In this document: positions 17,073 through 25,515 of the stretch, in pieces
Numbering within the stretch: the first letter of the stretch is position 1
Layout: each line of letters starts with the position of its first letter
NCBI GenBank assembly: GCA_963753105.1
Contig: CAVWBD010000001.1
Location: 434,001 to 498,000, forward strand
DNA: 64,000 nt
From: SZUA-36 sp963753105
Lineage (GTDB): Bacteria > Pseudomonadota > Gammaproteobacteria > Xanthomonadales > SZUA-36
Direction: 5' to 3'
Position numbers and translations under genes: made by a program
The notes under the pieces: generated by a model
Databases searched by the model: none
Seen by the model: the letters and a program-made list of their open reading frames with translations, nothing else
What the model was told of the DNA's origin: nothing

Positions 17073-17906
17073 TCAACTCCCCTTATCCAGCCACGCCTCA
17101 CGGGTTTCCAGATTAAATTGCGAACCATGTGCCAATACATGCAGTTTCAGACCGATCATCGATACGGCCTCGGCTTTACCTACATAGCTCATGGAGGAGT
17201 GTCGCAGGTCCGCGGGGTCGACCACGGTCACCGTACCATGCCCAACCACTTCCATGACCCCGTTTGGCGCTATGAACGCCGCGGTATTTTCATCGATACC
17301 CAGACCGCAGGCAAAGGGATTAAAGGACAGGGCCGCCAGCAAGCGGCCCAAACGGCCCCGCCGGTTGAAATGCTGGTCAATAATGGCACGGTTGGTCAGA
17401 CCAAGCCCGGGCGCCAATACCACACCGCTTTCGCGTGGTGAGGGCCCGCTACGCCCGCCCGCAATCATGTGTTCCGAGATAATCGCGGCACCGGCCGAGG
17501 TCCCTGCCATGTGTACACCCGTAGCATTGAGTCTGCGTATTGCGCTGGCCACCGGTGTGCCACCCAGTATGGTGCTCAGACGTAACTGGTTTCCACCGGT
17601 AATGAATATTCCCGTTGCATTATCCAGTTTCTCAAGTATGTTGGCCCGGTAACAGTCGTCGCGTTCCTCGATCGGAATACTAATCGCCCTGGCACCCATG
17701 CCTTCAAACAGGTCCCGGTACATGGGTCCGGTCTCGTCCAGCTGTGACGCGGTTGGAATAACCAGTATGCGGGCATTCTCTGCACCACACAGCTTCACAA
17801 AACGCTGCAGGATTAGCGGTTCCTTGCGCTTTGCTTCCGCGCCACCGATGGGGATGACATAACCGCGGTCTAGGTCTTGAACAGGTGCTGACGGTGTCAT
17901 TGACAT
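17073..17906 (-). CDS. cphB: Cyanophycinase (peptidase family S51)
   Basis: 277 aa. Serine-type exopeptidase that cuts cyanophycin into beta-Asp-Arg dipeptides. The S51 features are YVIPIGGAEAKRK, IFITGGNQLRL, the nucleophile serine in MAGTSAGAAIISEHMI (about residue 136), and LGIDENTAAFI. The start is taken at 17906 (MSMTPSAP), with AAGG 4 nt upstream; 17900 is the alternative. It is the first gene of the leftward cph operon, with a sigma70-like promoter immediately upstream. Having synthesis and degradation enzymes in one operon implies joint control. No isoaspartyl dipeptidase for the final step is visible in the window. Confidence 0.95.
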   Translation of the reverse strand: MSMTPSAPVQDLDRGYVIPIGGAEAKRKEPLILQRFVKLCGAENARILVIPTASQLDETGPMYRDLFEGMGARAISIPIEERDDCYRANILEKLDNATGIFITGGNQLRLSTILGGTPVASAIRRLNATGVHMAGTSAGAAIISEHMIAGGRSGPSPRESGVVLAPGLGLTNRAIIDQHFNRRGRLGRLLAALSFNPFACGLGIDENTAAFIAPNGVMEVVGHGTVTVVDPADLRHSSMSYVGKAEAVSMIGLKLHVLAHGSQFNLETREAWLDKGS

Positions 17907-17929
17907 ATTACCTTCAAAAACGGGCGCAT

Positions 17930-17958
17930 ATTGTAGATGTTTAGCTTCCGCTTTGAAA
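17930..17958 (-). promoter_or_regulatory. Promoter of the cphB-cphA operon
   Basis: On the minus strand TTTCAA (17958-17953), a 17-bp spacer and TACAAT (17935-17930). The predicted start is about 18 nt before the cphB ATG. No operator-like repeat was noticed. Confidence 0.5.
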
Positions 17959-18036
17959 TGCAGAACCTTAATTAATTTCCACAAAACATACTGAAATCAT
18001 TGCTAAAACACGAAGGTCGATTGATACGGTTTTGCG

Positions 18037-18042
18037 TATAAT
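18037..18042 (+). promoter_or_regulatory. -10 element of ppa
   Basis: A perfect TATAAT 27 nt before the ppa ATG, without a good -35 hexamer at the normal distance. A putative SD (AAAGGA, 18057-18062) precedes the ATG. Confidence 0.4.
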
Positions 18043-18068
18043 GGCCGCTCACCAAAAAAGGAATAATT

Positions 18069-18617
18069 ATGAGCCTGCAACAGGTCCCCGCCGGATCCAG
18101 CTTGCCCGATGAAATCAACGTGATCATCGAGGTGCCGATGAACAGCCCGGCCATCAAGTACGAGGTGGACAAGTCCTCCGGTGCAATTTTTGTTGACCGG
18201 ATGCTGAGGACCGCCATGTACTACCCGTGTAACTATGGTTACGTGCCACACACGCTGTGTGGCGATGGTGACCCGGTCGATGTGCTGGTAGTGCTGCCGT
18301 TGCCGATGCTGCCCGGCACCGTGGTGCGCTGCCGTCCGCTCGGTGTGCTGCAAATGAAGGACGAGGCCGGTGAGGATTACAAGGTCATCGCCGTACCAAT
18401 TCCCGAGGTTACGGATATATACCGCGACATCAGGGATGTTCATGATCTGGACCATACGCTGCTGGACCAGTTGGTGCACTTTTTTGAGCACTACAAGGAC
18501 CTGGAAAAAAACAAGTGGGTCAGGACCGGTGACTGGCAGGGCGTGGACGCCGCCCGCAAGGTGCTGATAGAGGCGGTAGAGTGTTTTGAGTCAACGCCTG
18601 AGAAACCCAATTTCTAG
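18069..18617 (+). CDS. ppa: Inorganic pyrophosphatase (family I)
   Basis: 182 aa soluble family I PPase; hydrolyses PPi to two phosphates and so drives biosynthetic reactions. Visible motifs are EVPMNSPAIKYEVDKSSG, the DRMLRTAMYYPCNYGYVP block, the metal-binding GDGDPVDVLVV signature (about residues 64-74) and KVIAVP. It is divergent from the cph operon and convergent with prmA. The organism also carries a membrane PPase (25.5 kb), so PPi is handled in two ways. Confidence 0.97.
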   Translation: MSLQQVPAGSSLPDEINVIIEVPMNSPAIKYEVDKSSGAIFVDRMLRTAMYYPCNYGYVPHTLCGDGDPVDVLVVLPLPMLPGTVVRCRPLGVLQMKDEAGEDYKVIAVPIPEVTDIYRDIRDVHDLDHTLLDQLVHFFEHYKDLEKNKWVRTGDWQGVDAARKVLIEAVECFESTPEKPNF

Positions 18618-18633
18618 GCTTCCTTATCCGGTA

Positions 18634-19515
18634 TCAGGGTTTTTTCCGGCCGTCTAGCCGTACCCAGCCATCATCGCTGGTAACAGACAGCGCCGCCATG
18701 GACGGTTGATAGGCGGCCATGACTTCATCCGCCTGCTCTTCGAGGATACCTGAGAGCACCAGCGAACCACCGGGTTTGAGTGAAGCTGCCAGCAAGGGGG
18801 CCAGTTCTATCAACGGTGCGGCCAGGATATTTGCCAATACCACGTCAGCGCTACAGGGCGCATATTCTTCCGGGGGTATTGTTTTCATGATATGCGCCAC
18901 GTCATTGCGACTGGCATTATCACGCGTGGCAATGAGTGCTTGCGGATCGTTGTCGACACACAAGACCTGGTCTGCGCCCTTGATCGCAGCAACGATACCC
19001 AGCACACCGGAGCCACAGCCATAATCGACCACCGTAAGGGTCTCGAAATCGAGGCTATCCATCCATTGCAGGCACAGGCGGGTGGTTGGATGGGTACCGG
19101 TGCCAAAAGCCAGGCCCGGATCCAGCCTGAGCACGTGCACCGCTTGAGCGGGAACGTCCTGCTCGCCGGGTACAACCCACAGATCACGGCCAAATTGCAT
19201 GGGCTTGAACCGGTCCAGCCACAACCGCTCCCACTGGCAGTCGTCGAGTGTGCGGAAACTAACCTGTTGCGGCCGGTCAATACCCGGTACAAGGCACAGC
19301 AACCGGGTCAGTGGTTCCACTGGGGTATCGCCATCAAACAGGGCCGTGACACGCAACGATGGCCATAAGGGGGTTTCACCAACACCCGGTTCAAAAACCG
19401 GGTCGTCTGCGTCATCCGTCAGTGTCAAAGCCAGCACCGGCTGATGCTGTAATACGCTTTCCACCAGCGGCGCGTTGTCACGTGTCACGCGTACACTGAT
19501 TTCCAGCCAGGGCAT
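18634..19515 (-). CDS. prmA: Ribosomal protein L11 methyltransferase
   Basis: 293 aa. SAM-dependent trimethylation of ribosomal protein L11. It begins MPWLEISVRVTRDNAPLVE, with the substrate-binding N-domain followed by DPGLAFGTGTHPTTRLCLQW and the SAM site VVDYGCGSGVLGIVAAIKGA (about residues 162-181), then VLANILAAPLIELAP. It follows accC by 19 nt as the last gene of the accBC group, the standard gammaproteobacterial order. Confidence 0.96.
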   Translation of the reverse strand: MPWLEISVRVTRDNAPLVESVLQHQPVLALTLTDDADDPVFEPGVGETPLWPSLRVTALFDGDTPVEPLTRLLCLVPGIDRPQQVSFRTLDDCQWERLWLDRFKPMQFGRDLWVVPGEQDVPAQAVHVLRLDPGLAFGTGTHPTTRLCLQWMDSLDFETLTVVDYGCGSGVLGIVAAIKGADQVLCVDNDPQALIATRDNASRNDVAHIMKTIPPEEYAPCSADVVLANILAAPLIELAPLLAASLKPGGSLVLSGILEEQADEVMAAYQPSMAALSVTSDDGWVRLDGRKKP

Positions 19516-19534
19516 GTGTCACGTTGTCCCGCTG

Positions 19535-20893
19535 TTAATCGGTCGCCCGGGCCGCGAGCCGTTTTTCAAGGTAATGGATATTGAAACCACCCTTGATAAA
19601 ACCCGGATCCAGCAATAACCACCTGTGCAAGGGAATATTGGTCTGGATACCGTTGAGTACCATTTCATCCAATGCCATGCGCATACGCGCAATGGCCATG
19701 CGACGGTCTTCACCATGTGCGACAAGCTTGCCAATCATCGAATCATAATTCGGTGGTACCCGGTAGCCATCGTAGATATGTGACTCAACCCTGATACCCG
19801 GACCACCCGGTGCATGGAATCCCTCGACGATGCCGGGACAAGGCATGAAGGTTTCCGGGTTTTCGGCGTTGATACGGCATTCGATCGCGTGACCACGTAT
19901 GACGATGTCATCCTGGGTATAGGAAAGTTTTTCACCCGCAGCCACGCGGATCTGTTCCATGACCAGGTCAACACCGGTGATCATTTCACTAACACAATGC
20001 TCGACCTGGATACGGGTATTCATCTCGATAAAATAAAACTGTCCCGAATCAAACAGGAACTCGAAAGTACCGGCGCCACGGTAACCGATCCGCTTGCAGG
20101 CCTCGACACAGATATTACCGATCTCTGCACGTTGCTCTGGTGTGACACCCGGCGCCGGTGCTTCCTCAATGACTTTCTGGTGACGCCGCTGGGTCGAGCA
20201 ATCACGCTCACCGAGGTGGATGGCGTTGCCGTGCTGGTCGGCCATGACCTGTACTTCCACGTGTCGCGGATTTTCCAGGAATTTCTCCATGTAGATGGTG
20301 CCATCACCAAAATACGTCTGCGCTTCCTGCTGGGTCAGTTGCAGGGCATTGGACAAGTGTGCTTCGGTGCGCACGACACGCATGCCCCGTCCACCACCGC
20401 CAGCGGCAGCCTTGATGATGACGGGATAACCGATACGGCGTGCGATGGCGCGGTTTTCCACCAAATCACTGGACAAGGCGCCATCGGAACCCGGTACGCA
20501 AGGCACACCGGCCGTGCGCATGGCCTCGATCGCGGAGACCTTGTCACCCATCAGGCGGATTGTTTCCGGCCGGGGGCCGATAAAGACAAAACCGCTCTTT
20601 TCAACACGTTCGGCAAAGTCGGCGTTTTCCGCCAGGAAGCCGTAACCGGGGTGTACTGCGACCGCATCGGTCACCTCGGTCGCTGCGATGATGGCGGGAA
20701 TGTTCAGGTAACTGTCGGTGCTTGGACCTGGGCCGATACACACGGCCTCATCGGCCAATGCAACGTGTTTCAGGTTGCGGTCCACGGTGGAGTGTACCGC
20801 CACGGTCTTGATACCCATTGTGTGGCATGCGCGCAAAATACGTAAGGCGATTTCGCCGCGGTTGGCGATGACGAGTTTTTCAAATACGGCCAT
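19535..20893 (-). CDS. accC: Acetyl-CoA carboxylase, biotin carboxylase subunit
   Basis: 452 aa, the usual length. ATP-dependent carboxylation of biotin on AccB, the first half-reaction of fatty-acid synthesis. It begins MAVFEKLVIANRGEIALRIL. The ATP-grasp glycine-rich loop is KAAAGGGGRGMRVV (about residue 159), and the active site includes FIEMNTRIQVEHCVSE (about residues 286-301). It is 17 nt downstream of accB. Confidence 0.98.
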   Translation of the reverse strand: MAVFEKLVIANRGEIALRILRACHTMGIKTVAVHSTVDRNLKHVALADEAVCIGPGPSTDSYLNIPAIIAATEVTDAVAVHPGYGFLAENADFAERVEKSGFVFIGPRPETIRLMGDKVSAIEAMRTAGVPCVPGSDGALSSDLVENRAIARRIGYPVIIKAAAGGGGRGMRVVRTEAHLSNALQLTQQEAQTYFGDGTIYMEKFLENPRHVEVQVMADQHGNAIHLGERDCSTQRRHQKVIEEAPAPGVTPEQRAEIGNICVEACKRIGYRGAGTFEFLFDSGQFYFIEMNTRIQVEHCVSEMITGVDLVMEQIRVAAGEKLSYTQDDIVIRGHAIECRINAENPETFMPCPGIVEGFHAPGGPGIRVESHIYDGYRVPPNYDSMIGKLVAHGEDRRMAIARMRMALDEMVLNGIQTNIPLHRWLLLDPGFIKGGFNIHYLEKRLAARATD

Positions 20894-20910
20894 ATCAGCT
20901 CAACCCAGTA

Positions 20911-21363
20911 TCAGCGGATGATGAACAGGGGTTCGTCATACTCGACCGGTTGGCCGTTCTCCGCCAGGATAGCCACCACCGTGCCGGAAATATCGGATTC
21001 GATTTGGTTGAACATCTTCATGGCCTCGATGATACACAGCGTATCACCCACACCAACCGTCTGGCCCAGCTTCACAAAAGGCTGCGCCTCGGGGCCAGAA
21101 GCCACATAGAAGGTACCAACCATCGGAGATAACACCGGTTCACCCGCCGGCACCTGGTCAAGCTCCTCGGCAGCTTCTGCAACAGGCTCAGCTGCGGCCA
21201 CCGGGGCGTGTGGTGCAAGGGCTGGCGGTGCACCCACAGGCATTGCCTGTGGTATACCGTCACGTATCAAGCGTACGGATTCTTCACCTTCGACAATCTC
21301 GATTTCCGTCAGGTTGGATTCTTCCAACAGCTCGATGAGTTTTTTGATCTTTCTGATATCCAT
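20911..21363 (-). CDS. accB: Acetyl-CoA carboxylase, biotin carboxyl carrier protein
   Basis: 150 aa. It begins MDIRKIKKLIELLEESNLTE. A Pro/Ala-rich linker (about residues 40-75) leads to the biotinyl domain with the biotinylated lysine in CIIEAMKMFNQIESD (about residue 117). It carries biotin between AccC and the carboxyltransferase. It lies between aroQ and accC in the conserved order. Confidence 0.98.
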   Translation of the reverse strand: MDIRKIKKLIELLEESNLTEIEIVEGEESVRLIRDGIPQAMPVGAPPALAPHAPVAAAEPVAEAAEELDQVPAGEPVLSPMVGTFYVASGPEAQPFVKLGQTVGVGDTLCIIEAMKMFNQIESDISGTVVAILAENGQPVEYDEPLFIIR

Positions 21364-21380
21364 GTGCTGTCGCTCCCGGT

Positions 21381-21822
21381 TCAGGGTTCAATTCGGTTCA
21401 AAATGGCCTGTAAGGCTAATAAATAGCTTTCGCCGTGAAATCCGCTGATCACACCGATGGCAATATCGGAGAAATAACTGACCTGTCTGAAGGGTTCACG
21501 TGCACCCACGGCGGACAGGTGGACTTCTACAAATGGTATTTCTACTGCTAACAGGGCATCACGTATGGCTACACTGGTGTGGGTATAACCCGCCGGATTG
21601 ATAATGATGTAATCAACGCCGTGCTCACCCGCGCTTCTGGACCAGGTCAACCATGCCACCCTCGGAATTGGTCTGGAAGTGTTCCAGTTCCACACCGCAA
21701 TTGACGGCGAAATCCCCGAGTTCCTGCATGATGTCAGACAATCTTCGCTGACCATACTGGCCGGGTTCCCGTTGACCCAACAGGTTCAGGTTGGGGCCAT
21801 TGAATACATGTATTTTGACCAC
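21381..21822 (-). CDS. aroQ: 3-dehydroquinate dehydratase, type II (one frameshift)
   Basis: Third step of the shikimate pathway. The N-terminal half reads VKIHVFNGPNLNLLGQREPG, with the catalytic tyrosine region (QYGQRRL) and QTNSEGGMVDLVQK. The second half continues one frame over with HGVDYIIINPAGYTHTSVAIRD (N and H ligands), PFVEVHLS and REPFRQ. The frame break is near 21635, where one extra base in GCGCGGGTGAG gives a premature stop; removing it restores 146 aa, the normal length. I used GTG 21822, with AAGGAG 9 nt upstream. The gene is normally essential without aromatic supplements, so an assembly error is more likely than a pseudogene. Confidence 0.88.
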
Positions 21823-22005
21823 GGCTTGCCACTCCTTGCCAAGGGGCGACAAGTCTGAACCAAAAAACTGCAGTTGTCTACCGTTCGCGACCGTATTGAA
21901 GAAGTTCGCAGAAATTAGATGCAAGGAAGGAGAATGTATCCTTGCTGACTTGTTTACAGCTGACAGGTATCCTGTGTTGAGGACAACCGCGTAGACGTGT
22001 AGCGG

Positions 22006-22546
22006 TTACAGGTAGGCTTCCAGCAAGGTGGTGATTTCCGCACGTGGAATTTCACCGATGTACTGCCAGCGTATGATGCCACTCCTGTCCACCAGTACAC
22101 TGTATGGCAGCACGCCGTCCACGTTGCCGTAGGTATGGCTGGTTTGCATGACATCGCCACCACCCACCAGGATCGTGTAGCTGATAGCGTATTCACGTGC
22201 AAAGTCACGGGCGTTTTGCACATCATCGAGTGCGATGCCCACGACCTGCAGACCCCGTGGAGAATATTGCTTCTGCAATTCCATCAGCATCGGCATCTCG
22301 CGCTTACAGGGTTCACACCAGGTAGCCCAGAAATTGATCAGCAGCACCTCGCCGTCAAAATCGTTCGCGGTGACGAACTCACCCGTGCTGCTGCCGAGAC
22401 GAAAATCCGGCCGCTCACTGCCGACCACGACACCGCCGGGTGATACAGCGTGAAGCGGGCAGGGGTTCATCGAAATACAGGAAAGACAGGTAAAAACCCG
22501 CCAGGGTCGCTGCCAGGGCGATCAGGCTGATACCCAACCAGCGCAT
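22006..22546 (-). CDS. TlpA-like membrane-anchored thioredoxin-fold protein (one frameshift)
   Basis: Periplasmic thiol-disulfide reductase of the TlpA/ResA type. The redoxin domain shows VLLINFWATWCEPCKREMPML, with a CEPC active site, and continues to a C-terminal WQYIGEIPRAEITTLLEAYL. The membrane anchor (MRWLGISLIALAATLAGFYL) is encoded in a different frame starting at 22546, where its ATG overlaps the dsbD stop as TGATG. A one-base insertion near 22450-22470 joins the two parts. It is probably reduced by DsbD encoded just upstream and may serve cytochrome c maturation or cysteine oxidation repair. Confidence 0.75.
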
Positions 22547-24807
22547 CAAGGTGTTTCCAGCACCCGTTCGAGGTGCCGGGCAAACTCCTCGGCCTTGTAA
22601 AAGCCCACCAGGCGGAATCCTGGCAATTCCTTACCCTGGCGGTCAAAAAACAGGATGGCCGGCGGACCGATAATGTCGTACTTGGCCATCAGCGCCTTGT
22701 CCACCTCATCGTTGGCCGTCACATCAGCCTGCAGGGGCTGGATTTTTTCGAACAGGGCCTGTACCGGTGGTTCCCCAAAGGTGTTGCGCTCCATGCGCAC
22801 GCATTCCACGCACCAGTCTGCGTAGAAATCCAGCATGGCGGGTTTGCCGGAAGTATTGGCAAGTTCAACCTGCTTATCCAGATCGTCCAGTGATTTGATG
22901 TGTTCGAATGCTACGTGTTGTTTTTCTGTGGCAGTGCTGGCAGAACCTAATTTATCCAACGGTTTCATCCAGTCATCAGCACCGGATATGGCCCCGACCA
23001 CCTCGATAGCACCCAGCAACAACAATACCAGGCCCAGCGACTTCCACAGACGCCGCCAACCTGAAGCCCCCTGGGGAATGGACTCCAGGGCGCCGAGGTA
23101 TACGCCACTGGCAATGGCCAGTAAACCCCACAACAACAGGATGACCGGGCCCTGGACGATACGTTCCAGCATCCATATGGCCAGGGCCAGCAGACCGATG
23201 CCAAATACTGCCTTGATCGCATCCATCCACGGACCCGCCTTGGGCACCAGTTTGCCCGCCGACACACCAAACAGTATCAGCGGCAAACCCATACCGATGG
23301 ACAGGGCGAATAACGCCGCACCACCTAGCAAGGCGCTGCCAGAGGCGCCGATTACGATCAGGGCCGCTGCCAATGGCGGGGCAACACAGGGTCCCACGAT
23401 CAATGCGGACAAGAATCCCATCACGGCGACACCGGTCAGGCTGCCGCTTTTTTGCTGGTTGCTCGCGCTGCTCAGGCGGGTCTGCAAGACCTGCCGGTAT
23501 TTGCAGTTCGTAAAAACCGAACATGGAAAATGCCAGCGCGATGAATATGGCGATAAAGAAGCCAAGGATCCACGGATTCTGGAATAGAGCCTGCAGATTC
23601 TGCCCGAACAGACCGGCCAGTACACCGGCGATCGTATAGGTCACGGCCATGGCCAGCACGTAAACCAGCGACAGCCAGAATGACCTCGCGGTCGTCATGC
23701 GTTCTCCCTGGCCAACGATAATGCCGGACAGGATGGGCACCATCGGAAATACACAGGGTGTAAACGCCAACAACAGGCCGGCAACAAAAAACGCCAGCAA
23801 GGCGCCTGCCGGGTTACTTAAAAGCATCTGCGCCAGGGCATCCTGCTCCGAGACGGCCACGCCTGGTGGCTCAGCCGATTGGACAGCCGTGTCTTTGCCC
23901 GTGATGGTCTGGGCGATGGGTTCAGCCGATGCTGACATCAGCAGGTTCACGCCGGATGTTTGCGGTGGATAACAGATATCACCGTCCCGGCAGCCCTGGT
24001 AGTCGGCTTCCAGGGTGATGGTCTGCTCATCACCTGCCGGGCGGTTGACCTCACCGGTATCTCAACCTGGTCAAAATACACCTCGACCGGTCCGAATTCA
24101 GGATCATCCTTGATGGTGCCCCTGGGCAGGGCGGCTTCACGGACCTGGAACCCACTATCCCCGGTCACCCTGAAGGCAAATTTGTCCCGGTACAGGTAAT
24201 AACCGCGCTGGGGGGTAAAACGTACGAGTATGGTTTCGGCAGACAGGCCGATTGCTTCATAGCTGAATGCTTCCTCTGCCGTCAACGCCGTGTCTTGTGG
24301 CACCCCGAGCAAGGATGTGGTGGACCGTGGTGACGTTGGCGGTAATCCGGCCTGGCTTGCTGCCGGCAACCTGACCGTCACCAACTGGGTGGACGGCGGA
24401 TAACACAGGACGTTTTCGAGGCAACCCTGGGAGCGCACTTTCAAGCTCACCGTGTCAACGTCAGCAGCAATGGATATGAGCGGAATGCTTACGGTCACGT
24501 GCTTGTAGAACTTGATGACTTCCTTAGCCAACAGCTCATCATATGCGCGCTTGCCTGCGGGTATTTCCGGCTCCCCTAGCACCACACCGGGCGTGTCTGT
24601 GCTGAATTTCAGGAACTTGTTGTGATACAGGTAATAATCTTCTGCGATATCCCAACTAACTTCGACACGCTCTCGGCCGTCCGAGCTGGCCGAGATGCTG
24701 AAGACATCGTTAAAATCCCTGATCTCATCAAATTCCAACGCTGATGCAATCAACGGAATTATCAGCAACAGGCTTGCCAGCCCCCATGTTTTTACATTTT
24801 TCATCAT
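22546..24807 (-). CDS. dsbD: Thiol:disulfide interchange protein DsbD with duplicated N-terminal domain (two frameshifts)
   Basis: Transfers electrons from cytoplasmic thioredoxin across the inner membrane to periplasmic reductases. It has a signal peptide (MKNVKTWGLASLLLIIPLIA). A first nDsbD domain contains GCLENVLCYPP and a second contains GCRDGDICYPP. An eight-helix membrane core follows with TPCVFPMVPI and VGPCVAPPL, and a C-terminal thioredoxin domain with YADWCVECVRME. The frame breaks near 24058 (one base lost, inside nDsbD-2) and near 23491 (one base gained, between QIPAG and LQTRLS). The net change is zero and the corrected protein is about 753 aa, longer than the ~565 aa of E. coli because of the extra domain. 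Start at 24807 or 24804. Confidence 0.85.
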
Positions 24808-25003
24808 CGGATCAGACCGTTGTGTATTTAGTTTGCTCTGCGCCAGGCAATAGACGCCATACATACCTGTAAGTTTCACCTACCAGTGCGCGGATTTTAC
24901 CTGAACAACCCAACCAGAACAGGGATTGTCCACAATGCGTATCTGCAGTTACTGCGCTCTCGAGCGTTGTATATTCTCAAAAAACTCTCTGAACTCGTTA
25001 CCC

Positions 25004-25251
25004 ATAGCCCGCTGGTTTGCCAGTGTGGGCTCCTGGCCCCGCAGCCCTTTGGGCTTACCCTGCTCCTTCGAATCGTTCACGCGGCCAGGCCTATACAGCA
25101 ATCCAGTGCTAAGCCTGTACCGGATCGCATCGCACATCCCTGTGCTCCATGCGATCTACACGTCCATCCATGGAGAGAACATTTCTCCCCTGACGACTCT
25201 CAGGATTCGGTGCGGTGCTAAGTCACCCACACTGGCAAACCAGCGGGCTAT
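25004..25251. repeat. 248-bp non-coding element with 26-bp perfect terminal inverted repeats
   Basis: Left arm 25004-25029 (ATAGCCCGCTGGTTTGCCAG plus TGTGGG) and right arm 25226-25251 are exact reverse complements. The 196 bp between has no convincing gene. The layout (terminal inverted repeats, short, non-coding) resembles a miniature transposable element (MITE). No clear target duplication is visible. The wider gap, 24808-25465 between dsbD and hppA, holds this element, the palindromic repeat at 25326 and the hppA terminator, and nothing else that I can support. Confidence 0.7.
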
Positions 25252-25325
25252 TATGAAGGGGGCAGTTGTGGTTGTTCTTAAGGCCTGCAGTGGAGTATTT
25301 CGAGCTGTGCCGGGGTGTTCTTTAG

Positions 25326-25449
25326 CCGGGACCGTAATTCGTCGGGACACGAATTACCGAGCGACCATGGCAGGGATTGTTCCCAACAATCCCCTGCATT
25401 TCCTCCATCCCTGGAGGTCAGATGGCTAGAGCGTGTCCCGGGAAGGAAT
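25326..25449 (+). repeat. Dispersed palindromic repeat, full-length copy (plus orientation)
   Basis: A 124-bp unit from CCGGGACCGTAATTCGTCGG to GTGTCCCGGGAAGGAAT. It contains a first hairpin GTAATTCGT/ACGAATTAC, the 50-bp core (25370-25419) with a GATTGTT/AACAATC hairpin, and outer arms (GGGAC near the left end, GTCCC near the right). A near-identical copy lies inverted at 36991-37112, and two core-only copies lie at 2247-2347. Confidence 0.85.
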
Positions 25450-25465
25450 ACCCGACACAGCCATA

Positions 25466-25493
25466 TAAAAAGCCGGCCCGAAGGCCGGCTTTT
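25466..25493 (-). terminator. Rho-independent terminator of hppA
   Basis: AAAAGCCGGC, loop, GCCGGCTTTT with flanking A and T runs on both sides, 23 nt past the hppA stop codon. The symmetry would let it act on either strand. Confidence 0.85.
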
Positions 25494-25515
25494 CAGTACA
25501 ACTTGCTGTCAAAGA

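Noticed and set aside
19814..20845. 343-codon open frame antisense to accC
   Set aside because: A shadow of the biotin carboxylase gene; no SD, no recognisable domain, and accC motifs are complete.
22835..23587. 250-codon plus-strand frame over dsbD
   Set aside because: Antisense to the conserved DsbD membrane and thioredoxin domains.
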